DNA of 64,000 nt from Argyresthia goedartella (taxonomy: Eukaryota > Arthropoda > Insecta > Lepidoptera > Argyresthiidae): the NCBI GenBank assembly GCA_949825045.1, contig OX463812.1, forward strand, positions 4,138,661 through 4,202,660, given 5' to 3'. The notes below the pieces were generated by a model. It saw only the letters and a program-made list of their open reading frames with translations, made no database searches and was not told the origin of the DNA. How positions within the stretch are numbered: position 1 is the first letter of the stretch; the number at the start of each line of letters is the position of its first letter. The position numbers and the translations under genes were made by a program. This document shows, piece by piece, positions 30,461 to 63,237 of this stretch.

Positions 30461-32590
30461 TAAGAGGCACAAGTTTTACTCCTAACCTAACTTCTTACCG
30501 CTGGAAATTCCTGGCTTTGGAAAACGATATAGTTTGATGCTGTCTGTAGCTAGCGAAAAACCCCACACTTGCAACATTTGCGCTCATTCTTTCATTATCC
30601 ATAAATATCTATGTGAGTCCTATCTCAAAACACTGATGCGACAATACCTATTACTCTTAATGGTCTTTACGGAGGTTAAAACTTCAACGTTTAAGGCAGC
30701 AGTAAGTATCGATTGAGACCATTTGAAAAAACAAAATACGTATAACAAACAATTACATTATGAACAGTAATGGCTGTCATTGGAAATTTCCGCCATTGTG
30801 TTTTTCTGCTCGCCGGTTTCGTGTTGTCGCGAAAAGTAAGAGCTTTATGTAGGGCATAGCTCTGTTCCTCACTTTCCCTCGTAAACAGTAAACACCTCTC
30901 GCGGGGTCAGCATGCTACGGGTGCTGAGAAGTGTCATCATCGATGCGGACATGGTTGCGTTAGTAAACTCCATATTGTATACTCCAACTCCGGAATACGC
31001 GGGAGTCTAACAATCTCGTTCCGCGTAGTCGGGTTCTAACGCTCTCGTCTCGTTTCGTGGAATATCGGCGAGACCGACAATTCGGTTCAGCCTATCAGGT
31101 GTTTTCAGAACTTCGGATCGTGATACCGCTAATACCAATAAATGTATATACCTTCATACTTAACACAATACAATTGGATGCTAAATATTTATTACTTGTT
31201 ATGAAAGAAAGAAAGAAAGTTTTTTTTTTATTTACAAGGAAATTTATTACTTAATAAGTAGATATGATAGGATAGTCTCGAAAATAATTAAGATTATTGG
31301 TGACCCTCACACTAGGACAAGCCTTTTCTGTGAGAGCCTGATACAAAATTACCCGAATATTTTAGTATTTGTTAAATTTTTGTTTTGTTCCAATTATTAT
31401 ATTAAATTAAGAAAATTTATTATCTTTAATATTATATAAAAATGAAATTGATAACAATTATTGATTTAAACAATTCATACAACATATGTTCAGTAGGTAA
31501 GAAATATATTTTAAGATCACTGTTACTTTGTTAATTATTTTTAAGCTGACTTAATCATAAGATGTATGGCTTATAAAATAAATAAGATTTCAAAAAACAA
31601 AACTACATTAAACTCAAATAAGAAGTTATAATTTTGATTAAGTTTTGAGTTTCAAAATATGAAAGATTAGACAACCATTAAAATTATCAATTTTGTCTTA
31701 AATACAGTGTATTCTTTTATGTAACAATATTCTATGATATTATTATAAATAAGTAGATGAAGAAAGTTAGGGCAGTGTTGAACGAACTTAATTTTAATAA
31801 TGGATTCAGAAAATGTTTACATATGTTTTTTTAACAGCTTAGGGTATTCTGGGGAGTTGAAAATTTTTCGGTGCATTGTTATTGACGCTCTTAACACAAA
31901 CAGCTGATGGAGATTTAGCGCATTAGCCTCAAAGTATACTACGCAGGTTGGGTATCTACCTATATATGACTTTAAGTACTCTGCGTTGTGCCTTTTCCAG
32001 TTATATAATGATAGACACTTAATTCCATCTAAATGTTATTTAATTGCCATCTAAATGTTATTTAATTGATCAGGACAAACAACCATGACAGTTTCATTTT
32101 CATTTCATTTCAGTAGCTTGAGGAGAGCACTTGTTTAATACATTTTCGTATATTGCTTTGCCTACAAACGAGTAAATTACACGATAATATGTGTAGCAAA
32201 TATAAGTTTTCGACTTTTACTTTTTGACTATAAGTAATATTTTAATCTTTATTTTTTGATAAATATCACGTTATGTTGGGTCGGAAATTGAAACAGAGAC
32301 GGAGAGATCGCAGAATAGAAAGGACGAGGCGCTCGGCTCGTTCTTCGATCCTCGTCGCACCAACCTTCGACTCAGCCAGACACGTGGAGTTGCTATTTCT
32401 CTCGTTCCTCGATTCTCGTCATGGTTGCGACTCCGCCGGACTATTTGGACCGGAACGATATCGTTCCGGGATCGGATACGTCTCCTGAAACTATTACGGT
32501 CCAGAACGACTCATCTTTAATCATTTGTCTTCCCCTTCTTTTAGATTAGATATTGATAGTTGGAGATTTTAGGTATGTATAAATAATTAC
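30461..32590. other. Non-coding interval
   Basis: AT-rich DNA without a supported gene. It has a short GAAA/T-run near 31200-31230, a 22-bp tandem duplication at about 32027-32065 ('ccatctaaatgttatttaatt' twice), and a GC-richer island at 32270-32490 with a 71-codon frame of low complexity (Arg/Ser rich) that I do not regard as a gene. Confidence 0.4.
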
Positions 32591-33000
32591 TCAAAGAATC
32601 CCATGGTGAGAAGTAATTTTTATTGTATTATTGATTATCGGAGGACAGATTTCGTAGTCTCGTAAATTGCGATAACGATCTGTCATCAACCACTCATCAT
32701 GTTGTCGATTTAGTAATTTGTTTGCGTCCAAATCTGACAAGATTATGCCTACCGAATTTCTGACTCGGCTTACCGCAACATCTATTTGTCCTTTTGCAAT
32801 TACTTTTTTGCCAAAGTCAATCACAGCTCTTTCCTGTAGTTTATGAACTGTGACTGCCCAGCTTAATATTAGAGGCAACATACGATGCTGCACATCTCCA
32901 TAACCACTTGATGCCTTGTGCAACCGTTTCTATCTTTTAGCCTCAGACCAATAGTTTCATCATCATCTTGTACAAATACGACTTTCGAATCCCGTCAGGG
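32591..33000 (-). pseudogene. Helitron-type (PIF1-like) helicase C-terminal fragment
   Basis: The frame gives 'RMLPLILSWAVTVHKLQ', then 'AVIDFGKKVIAKGQIDVAVS' and 'RVRNSVGIILSDLDANKLL'. These match PIF1-family helicase motifs V/VI (LAWAVTIHKxQG ... GQxYVALSRV). In an adjacent frame just upstream, 'VVFVQDDDETIGLRLKDRN' resembles the segment that precedes them in Helitron helicases. Replication-initiator and SF1 motifs I-IV are absent, and residues between 'HKLQ' and 'ERAVID' are deleted. It is a remnant. Confidence 0.65.
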
Positions 33001-35165
33001 GAGAAACAATTAGGGCTTGAACTTGAAGTCGGTTTTTTTAAGTTATGATTTTGCTGTCTTTTGAATTAAATAACCAAACGCCGTTTAAACGTAGGTACGA
33101 AAGGATTTCTTATCTGCATCTCTGAATGAACAAGTGCGGGGCGCGCGGGGCGCGCGGGGAGTGCCAAATAGGGGGAGGGAGAAACAGCTATAACAATTGT
33201 TAAAAACCTAATCTCTTTATTTGAGCAGCAGTCTGTGAATTCAGCTATTAATCTTGATTTATATAATGATGGATTAAAAAAACAAAAGAAAATAAATTAT
33301 TATTCTCATTCATCAATATAATTACTGAAGGATTTATGAGCTACTTTGTGTAATAACCGGTACAGTTAAATCACCTTTTCTTACAACACCAAATATACTT
33401 TTATCATACAATAGTATTTCGTCCGACTAGATTGCGACTGTACAGGGGCCCAAATCCGATAACTCAGGGAAGGTTCAGTGTCAATGACGCGACGACCGTC
33501 GACACCGTCAACTTGAGGATACAAGACATTATTGTAATTCCTTTCCGTTTGTTGAGTAACTTATTAATATGATTAGCGAATACCTTAATTTTACGCCTTT
33601 TTTGGATAGACAAGGAATATCCAAACGCAAAATAAATTAAACCTATAGTTTACCGTCGTCGTTATCGCGTGTCATTGAACCGTCATATTGCTAGCAGCAT
33701 TATTACAGTAATCATTTCTGATAAACGGAAGTAGTAATCCGGGTAAGGATATTAGGGGATGACGAAAGGTTTAGCCTTATATTAGGAAATAATAATAACA
33801 GTGTATTTAATTTGATTAACGTAAGCAACAACCGATACAATATTTGATTGCGTTCACGCTAACGTATTTGGTATTGTTTTTGAGATTATAGTAATCCTCT
33901 GAAGTACTGTAGATACACAACCGACAATTCAAAACTGACACTAAAAGTCATGCTACGTACCAGACTATCTATTGGGGAATTACAGCTAGAGTCAGGCAAA
34001 CAAAAGTAAACACCGGATTTATTTGCAAACTTTCTCATGGTAACAAAATTTCGCCAGTCAAACCAAATATGGGTTCGAATTAAATATCAGTAAAATCGAA
34101 GTTAAATGCGAATCGTTCGTGTGAGAAATTTCAAAGCATTCCATTTCAGTCATTCTAGTAATGGTACCTAGCTCATTTCGTTAGGCATTGCAATTCCGAG
34201 ATTTTGGCGCGATTTTTCTAGCCTCCACTTTAGTTTGCCAGACTCCTACATTTAAAAGCGGCACTTTATTTAAATAGCAGTTTTTGGCCGGCAATAACTG
34301 CTTTTTAGTATAATAGTGATGTCGTAGCAAGATCATAAATTGTCTCTTCATGATTTGGCCGACCATTTTATGGTTATATTTCTTGAAAACACGACTTTTC
34401 CTCAGATAAACCAAACTCTATGTCAGTAATAAATAATACTTGCGTCAATAAAGTCAAAATGTTCGTGATAGGCTCTGATTTAAAACACGTCGATGCAATC
34501 TTCTCTTTGATGGATTGATTGTGTTTATCAAATAGTTATCGGGTTCAATCAAACAGATGCGACAGACACAGGGAAAATGCTGGAATAGATGATAATGATA
34601 AGTATGTCAAGAAATTCATAAAATCCGTATAGTTGAAGATACAAACTGCTGTATATTTTGTTTGTATCAAACAGATGTAGTATTTGATTAAACAATAAAT
34701 TTATGACTTATTTTTAGTCTTAATTTCAGGCTGCTTCATAGGTATGTGTACCTAAACAATGTAGTATTTTATGTAACAATAAATTAATGACCTATTTTAG
34801 AGTCTTTTCTAGGTACGTTTTTTAAAGAACCTCATCAGCCCTTTATTAAATGCATATTCTAGATTTATTTACAGAGGTTTTATTCTATTCGCAAATCATG
34901 TTCAAACAATATTAATTAAACATAGTATTATAACTGAGCCACAAATATATTTTTGTTTAAATATTTATCTTACACAATTTACGTACGAAATGTGTAACAG
35001 ATTATTTTATTTCCATAATGCGAGTTCACCTGCACACCAAAATGGGTATTGTCAGAGTTCATAAAGTGTTAATTCACTGTATTGCTTCAGAGAATATCCA
35101 AATACATGTTGTAATGTGTTTCATGTTTTGTTTATTATGTTTCATGCTTGTTTAGTATATATGGG
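33001..35165. other. Non-coding interval
   Basis: Mostly AT-rich with no supported gene. At 33133-33162 there is a sharply GC-rich direct repeat (ggggcgcgc twice). Confidence 0.4.
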
Positions 35166-35169
35166 TCTC

Positions 35170-35640
35170 ATTTCATAATTTTCATAATTCTTTATTGCAC
35201 ACACACATATTAAATTTAAAAGATTACATTAGGATCAATCATATGTACAAAGGCGAGCTTATCTCTAAAAAGAGATTTATTCCACCAAACCAAGGCATGA
35301 AAGGGAAATGTATCATGAAAGGGTAGGCAGTGTACAATATCTAATATATAATCTATACTAAAATACATATACCTATATAATTTAAAATTCGGAAAATAAA
35401 ATACTTAAATACCAGACTACTAAATACAATACATACATATACGTGCAAATATAGTTTATATATTATAATGATATAAATACTATATATGACTCTCACGAAA
35501 GAGAAAGGAAGTGCTCTTTTACCCGGTTTTTGAAAGAGACAAGAGTGGGACTGTCTCTTATAGTGCAAGGTAGTGCGTTCCACAGTCGAACCGCCTGCAG
35601 CCTGAATGAGTGCTCATATGCCGATTTTTGTTGTGTGGAT
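35170..35640 (-). mobile_element. LINE 3' end (5'-truncated)
   Basis: On the minus strand 35640-35500 reads 'AYEHSFRLQAVRLWNALPC', then 'TIRDSPTLVSFKNRVKEHF' and a stop. This is the standard C-terminus of insect CR1/Jockey-type RTs. It is followed by about 300 bp of AT-rich 3' UTR ending near 35170. The rest of the element is missing, as expected from abortive reverse transcription. Confidence 0.75.
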
Positions 35641-36029
35641 CTGAAATTAATTTAAGATAGGTGTAAAATTAAAGATAGGTGTTTATATAAAATACAAAAT
35701 ATCACTCCACAGCTAGTGCTGTGCTCGTAGTTAACTAGAGAAAAATCATCAGCCTCAGTCGGAATGATAAACAATATACCTATTATTATATCGCTAACAC
35801 TGAGAGTATTGTTTTTGTGACTGCGATCGGCGCGGGCACAGCCATCGCACCTCCATGCGCACGCATATCGGAGGCGTTCGAAATTCAAACAAAAAGTGAT
35901 TTAAAAACGCTGGCCTTTATTTTTGAAACAGTTTTTGTTCTTTATATTTTTCGTGATTTTTCTAGTCATTAGATATAAAGTTTTAAACTCGCAAGGTGAT
36001 TTATTTATGATACTAGTTTAGTAATAAAG

Positions 36030-56556
<20,527 letters not shown>

Positions 56557-56585
56557 ACATAACATTGTGCATTAATAGTTTTGTA

Positions 56586-56591
56586 AATAAA
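56586..56591 (+). terminator. Polyadenylation signal of the transporter gene
   Basis: AATAAA 30 bp after the stop codon, followed by a T/A-rich stretch. Confidence 0.75.
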
Positions 56592-56605
56592 GTATAACTT
56601 ATGTA

Positions 56606-56840
56606 AATCGAAATGGAAGTGGCCGGGACACTTGGCGAGGAGAGGTTAAGCCAGGTGGAGTGGATCCCTGAAGGAATGAAAAGGGAGCTTGGTTAAACCA
56701 GCAGCCCGATGGTTCGATGACATTACCAATATCGCGAGGAAAACCTGAATTTTATTGGCACACGATTGGAATAGGAAGAGGCTTTTACCCAGCAATATGT
56801 TTGAAAACAAGCTACCAATGATGATGATGATGTTTGTAAA
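56606..56840 (+). pseudogene. RTE-type LINE C-terminal relic
   Basis: Plus-strand frame 'KWKWPGHLARRG', a stop, then 'ARWFDDITNIARKT' and 'ILLAHDWNRKRL' is the decayed terminus of RTE-like RTs (W-x-G-H-x-A-R-R ... RW-x-DD-I ... W-x-x-x-A-x-DR). It ends in a 'gatgatgatgatg' tail, usual for RTE elements. It starts about 15 bp after the transporter polyadenylation signal. Confidence 0.7.
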
Positions 56841-57358
56841 TTGTGTCTTAATTGATTCTGATCAATTAGAATCCTTACTCAAAATGAATTGAAACGAATG
56901 GATTTTCCGATAATACTTACTCAATATGTTTACAGTGTTAGCTGTGTAAACACAATAATCTCTCATGTTTACACAGGACAACCGATAACTTCAGATTACT
57001 CTAGAGTAAACATTACCACAAGTTCGCGTCCTAATCCAAGTGTCGTCGAAGATTTATCAGTTCATTCTTAAGTGATGGCTTTGATAAGTTTCTTAAGGCG
57101 GAATACACAGACTTTTGTTAAATTAATGTTCCGCTTAAATGTCTGAATGTCGGTCTCAGATCCTGAGCGAGACACTTGAGAGCACGATTGTGCGATAGAT
57201 ATTGAATTGTCAGCTGCGCATCAGTTGTTTCGAGTTGTAAAATGTATTCTAACATCATTACCAATACTTCATTTGTTCATATTCTTTATTATTATAAATA
57301 AAGGAATGCAGACAATGAAATACAGAAAATAGATCTACAATAGTTATTTGTGTTACAA

Positions 57359-57493
57359 GGGAGCAAAATAATGTATTTACGGCGAGGACGGTTTATTGAA
57401 TCCAGAGTGAAGGGAAGGATTCTACGATTAAAATGCTGAGCATAAGGAAGGATTCAAGCGTTAACGCCCATGACGAAAATAATTTTGCTCCTA
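57359..57493. mobile_element. Small MITE-like element
   Basis: Inverted ends 'ggagcaaaataat' and 'aataattttgctcc' about 135 bp apart. No coding content. Confidence 0.55.
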
Positions 57494-57797
57494 AGTGACA
57501 TATACAACTTTTCACACCGACTATGAGGAAAATTAAAATTAAATGCTCTTAAAAATTAAATAACTGTACTTTGAATTATACTTTTACCACTTTTACAGTA
57601 ATCAAACGACGTAAACAATTTTATTTTTTTAGTGGCAGATTGTGAAGGATTAGGGAAAGGTCACCACAGATAAAATATTCCTGTGTACTTTTACCAATAT
57701 GTAAAAATAATCGAATCGAATATTACAATGGTTTCGGATCAATATTCATAATATCACAATAACAATCATCGATAGATTTGATTTCAGTAAAACATAT
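57494..57797. other. Non-coding interval
   Basis: AT-rich DNA; nothing recognisable. Confidence 0.4.
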
Positions 57798-58050
57798 GAC
57801 GACCCGAATGGCCGAGTCGGCAGTGTCCCTGCCTACGAAGCCAAGGGTCCCGGGTTCGAGTCCCGATGGGGGCAAATATTTGTTTGATGAGAACGGATGT
57901 TTGTACCCTAGTCATGGATGTTTATCGGGTGTATATCTATCTAAGTATAATATTTATCTATATAAGTACGTGTATCGTTTCTTAGTTTGGGGCTAGATTA
58001 ATGTGTGTAAATAGTGTCCAAGTTATTACATTATATTATTATTATTATTA
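57798..58050 (+). mobile_element. tRNA-derived SINE (family 2)
   Basis: 'gacgacccgaatggccgagt' (A-box region), 'cccgggttcgagtcccga' (B-box), a body with 'caaatatttgtttgatgaga' and 'gtttggggctagatta', and an (ATT)n tail at 58033-58050. Confidence 0.88.
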
Positions 58051-59103
58051 TATAATTTATTGTGACATTTTTTTAAATATTACGAAAAATTCATAAATTT
58101 CATACAACGTTGTTAAAGTTAAAACATGAAACATGTTCGTTTTTAATCGACTACGATGAAATTACAATCGATTATTTTATTAAGATCTGTGTTCAATTGG
58201 CACATTGCGTAAATGCTACATGCCAATGAATATTTTAAAAAAGTAGCTTGAACAGAAAAGTAGAATTTTGCTCCCTCTCGTCGTGGAGCATAACGTAGCC
58301 GTAGCCGTATTGTGTCGTTATAACTATATTACCTGAATATATTGATGACAAGGAAGTTCAATCCACGCTCTTACGGTGGCTATGTTTTTATCAAAGATAC
58401 CATAGTAAGTAGGGTATTCAGGAATAGGTCAAGTTTCATGTTTCAGTATATACACATAAGCTAACTAGACCCCAAAGTCCATCAACTAGCCACAAGCCAG
58501 ATCAAGTAGCCAGTTATGTCGCCACAAGGGCCCTAAGAGGCCTCACGCTGCATAAACTTGACATCCTAGATACAGTCAACAAAAAAAAACTTGACATACT
58601 GTTTATGGCATGATATTATTATCTATATCGATGGAATTTGAAAGAGATACGAAGCGATAGACGCTTATAGATGTTTCTTTTTTTCACAGCTTCGAACATT
58701 TGATTTCAAAGAACGATGTCTCTGAACGTTTCATCGCACTTACTCTCTCTCTCTCAAACACACACACAGTTAAGCACGTTTATATTTGAACGTAATTTGC
58801 GGTCTTCAACATAGTCATAGATCATCTTGCCTTTAAAACTAGAATACAATTTTATCTTCCTGAGACCTGCCAAAGCTACCCTTAACTATGTAACATGCTG
58901 AAAAATCAGATACAAACACGTGACGTCACAGGCGCTGTCCTGATTGATATCAGTCGCTCGTAGGGCTACGATATGCTACGGTCGTACGACTGGGTAAAAT
59001 TGTAGGTGTGAACGGATGAGCCGAAAGTAATATAGAATTTAGTGTTTCACAGTGTAAAGAAATTATGTACACAGCCTTGTAATTCAGACCAATATTATAC
59101 TAT
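58051..59103. other. Non-coding interval
   Basis: AT-rich DNA with a (CT)n/(CA)n microsatellite at about 58743-58768; no supported gene. Confidence 0.4.
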
Positions 59104-59352
59104 TTGATGACCAGTTTAGCCAAGCGGGTACTAGCCTACGAAGCTGACGGTCCTGGATTCGAATCCCGGTAAGAGCAAATATTTGTCTGATGAGCAATAA
59201 GCATGAATAGTTTCTTATTCTATGCCTTAGTCTTGGATGTTTTCTATGTATTTACATGAGTATTTATCTCCATTAAATATTTCGTCGTGAAGTACCCATA
59301 ACACAAGCCTTATTTGGCTTACTACGGACCCAGTTCGATTTGTGTAAAATTG
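59104..59352 (+). mobile_element. tRNA-derived SINE (family 2 relative, diverged)
   Basis: 'tgatgaccagtttagccaag', B-box 'ggattcgaatcccggt', then 'gcaaatatttgtctgatgag', a body similar to 57798-58050. Confidence 0.75.
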
Positions 59353-60289
59353 TCCTCTAATATTTCTTGTAGAAAGTATTATAACGATAAACATATAAAC
59401 ATCTCACGATTAAATTTCTAATGAGAGGTAATGTAATAAAATTCACGCGTGACGACACTTCCGACTCACTTATACACATACAACTTTACCCAGTCGTCCG
59501 ACCGCAGTCGTGCGACCGATGTCTCTAAGGACTGCGCCATAATATGATGAGTTCAAAAGTTAGTACGATATGCATAAAAGTCACATCACAAGAAGAATTC
59601 GCTATAGAATGAAAAACATTTTTCATATTGTTACATAATACCTGACTTCGTAGCTGACCGTACTTGTCTCGCGTAACAGGGATAAACAAGGAAACCACGA
59701 ATAGGCTTGGAATCAGATAACCGAATAATTAGTTTCACACACACTGTTCATAGACGGGGCTGAATCCACAAAGCTTACTTAGAATATATCGTATAACATA
59801 ACTTTGCCACCGTGTTTAAGAAAAGAAGTTAATAGAGAGAGTATGGTTGGTCATCATGCAAAAAATACCAATGTTTATTTTTGTAAAGTCTTAGGCCCAC
59901 AACCTCCTTACTGATTAACATTGACAACTCCAAATAAAGTGTGGAGTTGGCAATATTATTTAGAAAGAAGTGTTGATTCTAGTTTAAAGTAATGGGTCTT
60001 AACAAATTATAGTTACTCCAATCATTTTCGAATTATTATGGAAAGAAAAAAGAAAGGAAGAAAGAAGTTTATTTGTAACTGGCAACAAAAATCGGAGCCA
60101 ATATGGAACCCCTAGGTACATATGAATATTTCATGTCACAAGCCGGTCTCAACTCAAAATACGCTGTATGCAAACAATCAGAGCAGAGCGCTGCTCTTCC
60201 GATGTGACCAACGAGTCACGACACGCACAACAATGTGCATTTTTGTGAAACATTTATAAACAGTAGGCAGTAGGAAAAACAAATAAAAA
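59353..60289. other. Non-coding interval
   Basis: AT-rich DNA; a GAAA-type microsatellite at 60040-60068 followed by 'agtttatttgtaactggcaa', which may be the 3' end of another LINE. No coding content. Confidence 0.4.
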
Positions 60290-60712
60290 TCAGTCAAGTG
60301 TGAGTCTTACTCGTGCACGAAGGGTTCCGTATCACTGTACAATGGTAGGGATGGTGTGGAGTGAATATAGTTTGGATTTGACATAGCAAAATGTTGTTTA
60401 CAAAGTTATTGATGCGGCTCCTTTCAGACTCCATGGACGTAGCCAGGTGCATTCATAAGTTTGTATATGGTATTGAAAGAATTGTTGTATGTATGGGAGC
60501 CCCCTTAAATATTTATTTTATTCTGTTTTTTAGTATACGTTGTTGTAGCGGCAACAGTAATACATCATCTGTGAAAATATAATTTGTCTAACTATCACGG
60601 TTCATGAGATACAGCCTGGTGACAGAAGGACGAACAGACAAACAAACGGACAGTGGAGTCTTAGTATTAGGGTCCCGTTTTTACCCTTTTGCGTACTTTA
60701 CCCTAAAAAAAA
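60290..60712 (+). repeat. Lepidopteran dispersed repeat, most complete copy
   Basis: Runs from 'tcagtcaagtgtgagtctta' and 'cgaagggttccgtatcactg' through 'gttgtagcggcaacagtaat', 'acggttcatgagatacagcc' and 'caaacggacagtggagtctt' to 'tagggtcccgtttttaccct'. Fragments of the same repeat occur at 26040, 38588, 54297 (reverse) and about 56430-56500 (reverse head). Confidence 0.8.
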
Positions 60713-61943
60713 CATGGCTACACATGATTTATTAAACTTTGTAGCAGGCAGTAGGTAAATTAAGGTATAAAATAATTATTTATATATATAAAACAGTATG
60801 TTCCTTATAATATTTAAGGTTACAATTGCGTATGATAGACAGTTATATTGCGCTAGTGTCCTTTCGTAGAGACTCTTCGACTTTTTGATGCTCAAAAAAT
60901 AATTTTCCTTCTTGCATTTAAATCCGTACATGAACAACGCAGGTTCCTGATTGGAGTTCATATTAACTTAACGGTGACTCAAAGCAAAACCGACGCAGTG
61001 GTATTAAAGAAAATCTGTTAATAATTTTCAGTAGAGAATATGCCTTTATTTGGCTTGGGATATGTTATTAATAGATCAAAGCTCAAATCAACCTTAACCT
61101 TACTGAGGGATCAACAAAGTGAAACCAGTATAGCATATGTTTACAAGGTGTATCAAAAAGTGAATTTTGGACCGGACGGGTAGTTCATTTTTGTTGTTGT
61201 GTTGTGTAAATGACTACACATTTCTGCTACGGTCAATTCTGCTGAGCAGAGATATTAAATGCAGTAAGGCCTACTATTACATCAAATTTGAAGATCAGGG
61301 GAGCGTGCCTCTTACACAACTAAAGAGATCTGTTGGCAGTGATCCGCCTAATGGATTGTTTCCGAGGTAAACATTTTCCGTTTCTTTATTTTTCATCACT
61401 AATCCACAACCTCTATGACGTAGCGGTCTAGGTTCTTCATCAAAAGCGAAGAGTTTGAATCCCGGCTGAGCAGGCCGCCAGTAAATCCTCCTTCTCTTCC
61501 TCCTCCTCCTTCTCCTCTCCGTCTAAATGTGGATGCATCTATGCTTCTGCCACCCCGTATCGACAAAATCATGACGCAATATTGTCATCGCTCTTATTCT
61601 GCTTCTCTATATGTCGTGGCATTTTTATAAACTAACTTCTCGAAAGTAAGCAGTTTTCAATGGCAGCTATGTCGGCCTTTGCTCCCGCTTGGTGGAGCTG
61701 GCGTAGTTGAAGGAATAGAGTTTCATTCAACTGAGGTTAGGTACAAAAACACGTCACGTGATCATTCAAACAAACCTTACTTAAGAAGAAGTAAATATAA
61801 ATAATATTTGTACATACGTTAGGTTATTTTGTGTTTTTTGGTTAACTATGTATATAATTATTTGTAGCTTTATTACTACCGTACAAATTACACGTATAAA
61901 ATGACATAAACAGAAATTGTAAATGAAAGTTATTGTGCTACAA
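60713..61943. other. Non-coding interval
   Basis: AT-rich DNA. At 61405-61475 a tRNA-like head is visible ('tatgacgtagcggtc' and 'gagtttgaatcccggc'), followed by a (CTC)n/(TCC)n stretch. No gene. Confidence 0.4.
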
Positions 61944-61945
61944 TA

Positions 61946-61972
61946 CATAGGGCGCACTGTAAGTTTCCGGAA
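61946..61972 (+). repeat. Left terminal inverted repeat of the mariner
   Basis: CATAGGGCGCACTG..., preceded by TA at 61944-61945. Confidence 0.9.
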
Positions 61973-62120
61973 CTGGCCACTTACATAAACAATATATTTA
62001 AAAATTTATTGCAACATTTGAAAATAGAACTCTTTGGCTGTAGAATGCGGTTTGTTTCATCTGACTGCCTTTTGTTTTTACCTTGTGGCGCCATTTAAAA
62101 AATTGTGTGTCTGCATCAAC

Positions 62121-63170
62121 ATGGATTTAACTCGGGAAAATTTTCGTAGTATGATTTTCTACGATTTTAAGTGTAATTTGACAGCTCAACAGAGCATCGC
62201 TCGGCTTGAAACAGCTTTTGGCAATAAAGCACCATGCAAGACAACTGTTTATAGCTGGTTTGCAGAATTCAAGCGTGGTCGTATCAATCTCAGTGACGAA
62301 TCTCGCGATGGTCGGCCGTCCACCGCTGTGACCAACAAAAACATCGATGCTGTGCGCCGTATGATTGAAACAGACAGGCATGTGACCTACCATGAAATTC
62401 GCGCATCCTTAGAAATAGGCATGAGTCAAATACAATTAATCCTACACAAACATTTGGGTGTGAGCGAGCTGTGCTCGCGGTGGATCCCACACAACTTGAC
62501 CGAGGCTCAAAAAACGGACCGCGTCACTTGGTGCAGTGCCATGCTTACCAGATTCAACGAAGGTGCGTCAAATTTGGTGTGGGACATAGTAACAGGTGAC
62601 GAAACATGGATTTATTGCTACGATCCCAAAACAAAGCAGCAATCGAGCGTATGGGTCTTTCAAGATGAGCCGAAACCAACCAAAGTGGCGCGCGTGAAAA
62701 GTGCATCTAATATGATTGCTTCTTTTTTTAATAAAACTGGACACGTGGCTACTGTTGCTTTAGAGAATCGTCGTACAGTGAATAGTGACTGGTACACGAC
62801 CATTTGTTTGCCGGAAGTTATTGACGAACTCCGTAAAAATAACCGTAAATGCCGTAACATCCTGCACCACGACAATGCTAGTTCTCACACGGCCAGACAG
62901 ACAAACGACTTTTTGAAGGCGAAAAATGTAGAACTCATGAGTCATCCTGCATACAGTCCCGACCTGGCACCTTGTGACTTTTTTCTGTTCCCAAACATTA
63001 AGAACCAATTACGCGGTCAACGATTTTCATCACCAGAAGAGGCTGTCGAGGAGTATGAAAAACACGTTTCAGAGGTCACCACAGAGGAGTGGCACAAAAG
63101 TTTTCAAAACTGGTTTCATAGAATGAAAAAGTGCATAGACGCCAAGGGAGATTATTTTGAAAAACAATAA
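62121..63170 (+). CDS. Mariner transposase (349 aa, intact)
   Basis: Start chosen at ATG 62121 ('MDLTRENFRSMIFYDFK') because mariner transposases begin just before this helix-turn-helix and run about 345-350 residues. An upstream in-frame ATG (62034) would add 29 residues unlike the family. The two HTH units are in residues 1-115 ('CKTTVYSWFAEFKRGR', 'SLEIGMSQIQLILHKHLG'), followed by the linker 'RWIPHNLTEAQKTDRV' (WVPHxL class). The catalytic triad is Asp in 'VTGDETWIYCYDP', Asp in 'ILHHDNASSHTA' and Asp in 'YSPDLAPCDFFLFP', with 34 residues between the last two (DD34D). There is no stop or frameshift. It catalyses cut-and-paste transposition at TA sites. All key residues are present, so it may be active. 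Confidence 0.93.
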   Translation: MDLTRENFRSMIFYDFKCNLTAQQSIARLETAFGNKAPCKTTVYSWFAEFKRGRINLSDESRDGRPSTAVTNKNIDAVRRMIETDRHVTYHEIRASLEIGMSQIQLILHKHLGVSELCSRWIPHNLTEAQKTDRVTWCSAMLTRFNEGASNLVWDIVTGDETWIYCYDPKTKQQSSVWVFQDEPKPTKVARVKSASNMIASFFNKTGHVATVALENRRTVNSDWYTTICLPEVIDELRKNNRKCRNILHHDNASSHTARQTNDFLKAKNVELMSHPAYSPDLAPCDFFLFPNIKNQLRGQRFSSPEEAVEEYEKHVSEVTTEEWHKSFQNWFHRMKKCIDAKGDYFEKQ

Positions 63171-63208
63171 ATTAATTTTGTACCTTTAATAGTATTTTTT
63201 CATATTCA

Positions 63209-63235
63209 TTCCGGAAACTTACAGTGCGCCCCACG
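63209..63235 (-). repeat. Right terminal inverted repeat of the mariner
   Basis: Inverse of the left end with two differences; TA follows at 63236-63237. Confidence 0.9.
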
Positions 63236-63237
63236 TA

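Larger units (their letters stand above)
61946..63235 (+). mobile_element. Complete mariner (Tc1/mariner, DD34D) transposon, 1290 bp
   Basis: 27-bp inverted ends (61946-61972 and 63209-63235), sharing the 21-bp core GGGCGCACTGTAAGTTTCCGG plus AA, differ at only two positions near the outer edge. TA dinucleotides flank both ends (61944-61945, 63236-63237). The transposase frame is open from start to stop. Confidence 0.92.

Noticed and set aside
32273..32488. 71-codon frame starting MLGRKLKQRRRDRR
   Set aside because: Low complexity, no homology that I can see, no splice or poly(A) context.
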